Part shown: in pieces, positions 58,861-64,000 of the stretch
Position numbering within the stretch: position 1 is the stretch's first letter
Layout of the letters: every line of letters begins with the position of its first letter
Assembly (NCBI RefSeq): GCF_017591425.1
Contig: NW_024467101.1
Location: 12,722,918-12,786,917, forward strand
From: Ochotona curzoniae
Lineage: Eukaryota > Chordata > Mammalia > Lagomorpha > Ochotonidae
DNA length: 64,000 nt
Direction: 5' to 3'
Made by a program: the position numbers and the translations under genes
Notes under the pieces: generated by a model
Told to the model about the DNA's origin: nothing
Databases searched by the model: none
Seen by the model: only the letters and a program-made list of their open reading frames with translations

Positions 58861-59299
58861 CATAGGGTATTAAAAGCATACCAGGCTGTCTGTTCAAGGC
58901 CACATTGAGCCCAGGGCAGCATTGATCTGGGATCAGCTGTCATACCAGGGACAGAGCCAATCCAGCAGCTGGAGGGACCTGCCAGTCACCTGAACCACTC
59001 ACTCACTGTAGCCCTGGAGCTCTCAGGGTGTGGGTGCGGCATGCAGCGCTAGTCTCCACCACTGTTGTCACCAGCAGAACAGGACCCTGGTCGGGGTCAG
59101 GAGGGAGGTCACTGGCTTGGACCTCGCTGTGTGATCTGGGTGGGAGTCCAAGGCAGCTCCACACCGCATGTTGTCAGACGGCAGGAGAATTCCTGTGTGT
59201 CGTTATGTAACTGCGTCATGTGTGTGAGGAAGCAGACAAGAGGAACAAGAACACAAGAACAAGGCCATAGAAAGTTAGGAGGTGGAACTCCCCATTTCG
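58861..59299. other. Intergenic sequence
   Basis: No gene or named repeat recognised. Confidence 0.35.
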
Positions 59300-59700
59300 G
59301 CCATGAGAGGGAAACAGTGGTGTGATGGGTCTTTATAGTGAGTAAGAAAGATGCTGCTGGGTTATCACCTTCTTGGAGTGGCTGGCTTAGCTCAGGTGGC
59401 CACCAAAACATGCTGGAGACTGGATGGCTCAAACAACAGACATTCTAGAGACTGGCAAGTCCAAGGTCAAGGGGCTGGTAGATGTGGTCGCTGGGGAGGG
59501 TCTCCTCCCGACTTGCAGATGGCTAGATGGCTGACTTCTCCTCCTGTCCTCATGAGGTGGGCAGAGACTCTGGTGTCTGTCTTCTAGAAGGATACAGCTC
59601 CTCCCCGCATGGCCCCACCTACATCTGATTCCCTCCCAAGGGTCCCACCTCTGGCAGCCCCCACTTAGGGATTTGGATTTTCATCCCGTATCTGGAGGGA
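59300..59700. repeat. Old interspersed mammalian repeat, unnamed
   Basis: 'gactggatggctcaaacaac', 'actggcaagtccaaggtcaa' and 'ccctcccaagggtcccacct' follow the order of a common ancient mammalian repeat. I do not assign a family. Confidence 0.5.
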
Positions 59701-59834
59701 GACTAGATGAATGCCTCCTCCGCTACCCATTCTCTGAAAAACCTATCAAAAGAGCATGACCCACCTTCAATTCTCAGCGTAGTTCTCTATCTGTGGCCAC
59801 TTCTCTCTCGTTAGCCTCATGAATCGCACACAAT

Positions 59835-60060
59835 CATTCAACAACTAGTTAATGAACATCTCTTGGGTGCCAGGCCTTAGAGGGGGCACCTGTTGGGGGG
59901 ATAGTGGTGCCCATGGCCAGGAGGAAAAGCCCTGCCTGGAGGGAATGTGGGAACAAGAAAACCCCTGGTGGGGGCTGCCACCTGAAAGCTGGGGAGGGCT
60001 CCCTTAAGAGAATAAAATCGCTGTGAAACAGGAACAAAACGATTCAGAGGTGGCCAGCCA
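59835..60060 (-). repeat. LINE-2-like remnant (reverse)
   Basis: 'attcaacaactagttaatga' then 'gggtgccaggcctta' and 'agccctgcctggaggga' resemble the reverse of an L2 3-prime end. Confidence 0.5.
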
Positions 60061-60984
60061 GCCAACCCAGGACGCAGCAGATGGCAGACCCGGACAGATG
60101 AGCCTGAAGAGCAGGGTCAGGGTTGCAACCCCAGACCCTGGAAAATACGAGGAGATGAAGGAAAACAAGGAGAGCGGTGGCGAGTGTGTACTACAAGACA
60201 CGCTGTGCCTTCTTGAGGCCTTAGAAATCCAATCCAAGGGATTTATTTACATGGTACAGGGAAGCTTTGAGGAACCAAACGAAGGCAAGGAAAGTTGTGT
60301 TCAAACAGATGCTCAATGGACGCCTCTGTGTCAATGCGATTTTACATCAGAAGATTTGTGGAAAAGGGAAAATGGAAGTTAAATGCATTTCTGGTGAAAA
60401 ACCTTTTATAATCTAGTCTTTATTTTTCCCCCAGAATGTACATTTCTCATTAGCTTTTGATGATGCCTACTTCTGGTAGGTGTAAATTTGTGACACTTTT
60501 TGCATCCAAATAAACTCATCTTTTAATTCCATTTTGCATGGACGTTTGAAAGCATCTGTGTGCGTGTGTGTGTGTCTTATCACAAGGCCAGAAGAGATTG
60601 AAATAACATCTTTTTTGTAGTAACAAAACTTTTGCTTCAGGATGCAGCATGTAGCAAAGATACCCTAATGATGGGAATAACAAAAACAAAACAAAGAGAA
60701 AAGCCAGCTGTGGGAACAATGTTGAGTGAACCAGAACTCATCTGCAGATGTAGCAAAATGAGGGAAAAGGAATCCCAAGTGAGCCGGTCTAGCAGGAAGC
60801 CTTGAACTTCAAATCAGGGTGAATAGCTGGGCAAATGCCACAGTCCCCCACTTTTCTCCTCTTTAACTCTTTACTGTGTGCCTGACTTCTGAATGACAAG
60901 CCCTGTGCTGAGCCCCCAGACTTCTGTGACTGCTAAGTGGGGTGGAGGTAGGGCTAGGCAAGGCTCCTTGCCACCTGCCACCTG
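60061..60984. other. Intergenic sequence with an isolated AATAAA
   Basis: A 119-codon open frame (60,023-60,382, plus) is followed by AATAAA at about 60,509 ('catccaaataaactcatc') and a (GT)n tract near 60,560. No homology recognised and no splice evidence. Confidence 0.4.
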
Positions 60985-61065
60985 TCACAGAATCTGAGGG
61001 CACTTAAGAACTTATGCTCCTCTGTATAGCTGACTTTCCAATAAAAAAAAAATTTTTTTTTTTAA
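60985..61065 (+). repeat. CSINE tail fragment
   Basis: 'ctcctctgtatagctgactt' then 'tccaataaaaaaaaaa' is the 3-prime end of a CSINE; the body is deleted. Confidence 0.65.
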
Positions 61066-64000
61066 AGAATTTACAGCCGGGGGCAGGGAAACAATTTGGA
61101 TGGAAATATTTTCTGAGGAAATGTTCTAATAGAAGCGAAGACCGGGACCTAGAGGTTGAGGGGAGGAAAAATGAAGGCTACCTTGGTCACTCCAACTGGG
61201 GAATAAGTGGCCTGAATTAGGAGAAATTGCTAAGGATGCTCAGGGCCAGTCAGTCCCAGAACACTCCGAAAAAAAACAGTGACAGACTCAAGAAGAGTTG
61301 GGTCACCCCCATATCTGGGAGGCAGAACTGGAGGTGTCCCACCAGTGGAAGGCAAGTGGGGATTCTCCAGGCAAATTAGCAGAAATTGGGTCCTGGAGGA
61401 GAGGATATGGTTAGGAGTGTCCTTCTCAGCCTGCCCTGCTCCCTATCTCAGCTACCAGTCCAGTGGGCACCCACACTTCAGTCCCAAGGGATTTTACCCT
61501 CTAGAGTCCCAGGAAAGTGCAGGAGAACAGGCGGCAGCTGACCACTTCCCTGCAAAGCTGTCACCTTATACAGGGCCGTGGGGAGGTGGTAGGGGCTGGA
61601 ATCCTGCTCCCAGGTGGTTCCCTCTGCTGAGTGCAGAGATCTGGGGCCCACACTGCACCCTGCATATCTGGGCCTCTCCGAGAGGAAAAGGGGGCCACTG
61701 AAGCTGATAATGTAAACCAAACCAAACTCAAGGGTCTGGTGGGGGTTTGATGGGGTGTGCTGGGGGACAAATTGGGGAAAGAGCTCAGCCCTGGCTGATA
61801 CCACTTGGTTCCATGTCATTTGCATGCACACTTTGCCTCTCTCTGGAGAATGTATCGTTCCTAACATGGGTGGGCTCTGGGTCTACTCATTCATCAGCAA
61901 CCTCTAACTCGCCCCTTCTGTGATCTGTCCCACAGCTATACCCTGGCGCCATGGGTTCTGCCTTGGGTTGAACTTGCACCTACAGCCGCTGCATCTCAAA
62001 CTCCACTCTTCATCCAGGATGAGGCCTTTAGCTGGATGCCCCTACTTAAAAGTGACCTAGGCAAACTGCTCCCTTCACCTCTGGCGCCCAGCACTTGGGG
62101 CATGAGGCCCAGTCACAGGGAACAGATGCCTCCCCGCCCCCCCCGAACCCACTCACTGTTGAATGTTCATGCCTCTCTCTCCCTCCCCTCCCCTACCTCT
62201 TGGACTCTCCCATTGCTGGCACCTGGGTCTGCCTTACAGGTCATCCCATATTGAGCCACAGGCTCCGCCAAGATGACCCTTTGAGCCCCAGGGAGTTCTG
62301 CAGGTGCTGAGCTCAGCATTCAGGAATGCCTTTGGAGGCAGTGGCTCATGTCTGCTGGCAGGGCCACTACGCCTTCCCTTGCAGATAAAGGAGCAGGGGA
62401 GTCAGCCCTGCGGTGCCCACACGCAGGTGTGCCCAAGTCTCCCATATTGGGAAAATAGCACTAAGGGTCTCTTGGGAAGAGCAGAGAAGGGATGCCTGAG
62501 CAGGTCGGAGACCTCACCATGCAGGTCTCCGAAGGTGCCCAGCAGCATTCAGGCCCTGATGGTCAGTGGTACAGTCTCTTACATACATGCTCAGATCCTG
62601 GCCTCTGCATCACTCAGAATGCAGATCCGTCAGGAGACCTCCTTCCTGTGGCAGTGGGTGGGGATGGGATGGGGCAGGGGTGCCTGTCCCCAGTGCAATA
62701 TCACTGTGAGTTCTCTCACCTCCCCTCAAGGACTGCCCCCACCCCCATGGCCTTGGAACTTGATTCCTGTTTCCCCTCCCTGCCCTGCTGCCTCGCTCCT
62801 GGTTGCCAAGGGGCAGATCCGTGGAGAAGGGGGAGGGAACTAGGATTGCTGATGGGAAGAGGTTAGGAGTCGGGGGGACTGGTCAGTGTAGTGGGCAGGG
62901 CCGGGGAAAGGTGAGGGAGGCAGGAGACCCCAAGAGGAGAGGATGGCAAGGTAGGGGAGGAGTATTTTTGGGGTGGGGGTGACTCGCACAAGGGGTCTCC
63001 CCCCCACCCTAACATATTGCTTGGGGAGTGAAGCCTGCTGATATGGCGGGCTGTTGTTTCTTGTAGGACCGACCAATTGGCCTCTTAACATCACTAAGGC
63101 CCTAGCCAGGCCATTGCTCTGCCTCCACCCAGTTGGTAAGGGGAAGGGAGAACACGTGAGCACCACATGGACCCCGCCCTCTGGCTATCTGTGCCCTTCC
63201 TGTGTGTCCAGTGCTAAGCAAGGACTCCAGGAATGGAGTGGGAGAAACAGGTCGTGTTCCTGCCCTCCAGGAACCTCCCTGAACCCCAAGACACCTGCCC
63301 TGAGGGAGTGCCTCTCAGCAGGCTAGGCTGTTGCCATTGCCTGGGAGAGGGAGCTGGAAAGTCAGGTCTGGAGACGGGTAGTGATGTGTTCAAGGAGGCA
63401 CAGCTGGGCAGGGCTGGTGCGGCCAACAGAATCCTTTTCCTCTGACAGAGCATCTGTTGTCGGACCTTGACCTGTTAAGCACGGGAGAGCATCGTTTGTC
63501 TTGGCCCAGATTTCATCTTCTCCTTCTAAGCACGGCCTCATCTTTCTCATAGGTACCTGCCCGGTCTGTCTTCCCAGCACCTGTGTGCACTTTCTGTGGC
63601 TTGCCCAATGGGAAGCTTTAAGCTTTGTGCGGGGGTGGGGGGCGCGGCAAGCTTTGAGCTGCCTTCCCCATACCTCTTGTGCTCTGTGTCTCCTGCCTTC
63701 CTCTCCCCTCGCTTTCTCCTTTTGGACACAGTGACTCCAGTTCTTATCACTATCACTCTTGTCATTGTGCTACTGTGGGATTCATGTACTCTGCTGTTGC
63801 TGAAGTTGCTCTCACAGTTTTAACAGACTCAACAAGGGAGAGAATCTTTCTCCACACACAACGAGGGCATTTTGCACAAAACCCCCGCCCCTTCTCCCAT
63901 GGGAGTTTGTTCTCCTTTTGAGACTTTGTGATGCCGTTGCTGGAGGTCGCTCTCAGGACCTTTGACCCTGTCGGCTGAGGTTTCAAAAACTCAGACTCAT
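61066..64000. other. Right-end intergenic region
   Basis: About 2.9 kb of GC-moderate sequence with no recognised exon or full-length repeat. The open frames overlap on both strands. By human synteny IFT81 would lie further right. Confidence 0.4.

Noticed and set aside
63500..64000. Possible LTR or gene at the right edge
   Set aside because: No terminal repeats, polyadenylation layout or conserved frame could be made out before the window ends.

Overview
This is a vertebrate nuclear window from a lagomorph, more likely a pika (Ochotona) than a rabbit. The genes are split by GT-AG introns and have CpG-island promoters. About 35 copies of the tRNA-derived lagomorph C repeat (CSINE) interrupt the window. 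Many carry the 'cagtcgaggacggccc' variant that I associate with pika; that species call is from memory and untested. No bacterial, phage, CRISPR or mitochondrial sequence was seen.

Layout. (1) 1-15,226, minus strand: the first seven coding exons of GIT2 (ArfGAP zinc finger and ankyrin repeats, residues 1-239); the gene runs off the left edge. (2) 15,227-17,193: a 2-kb divergent promoter region with two CpG islands, a YY1-type site and an ETS/palindrome cluster. (3) 17,194-46,235, plus strand: complete ANKRD13A, 15 coding exons whose phases all join into a 590-residue protein with ankyrin repeats, a GPCR-chaperone-like region and four ubiquitin-interacting motifs, ending at AATAAA (46,212). 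(4) 49,440-52,800, minus strand: a two-exon gene for a 72-residue membrane microprotein, matched to C12orf76 by position and convergent with ANKRD13A. (5) 53,000-64,000: no gene recognised. It holds SINEs, a degenerate G-rich tandem array with higher-order spacing (about 55.2-56.6 kb) ending in an A-rich tail, a LINE-1 3' end, a probable lagomorph retroelement and older repeats. The order GIT2 / ANKRD13A / C12orf76 matches human 12q24.11, where IFT81 comes next.

How the genes relate. GIT2 is an Arf GTPase-activating scaffold in receptor endocytosis and focal adhesions. ANKRD13A binds Lys63-linked ubiquitin on activated receptors at the plasma membrane. They are divergent neighbours acting in related trafficking processes, but shared regulation is inference. 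The C12orf76-type product looks like a single-pass membrane microprotein of unknown function.

No undescribed multi-gene system was found. The items most worth a second look are the composite tandem-array element at 55-57 kb, the 72-residue membrane protein, a weak splice donor and a NAGNAG acceptor in ANKRD13A, an mRNA retrocopy with a perfect 15-bp duplication in a GIT2 intron, and a SINE-in-SINE insertion with a 19-bp duplication.
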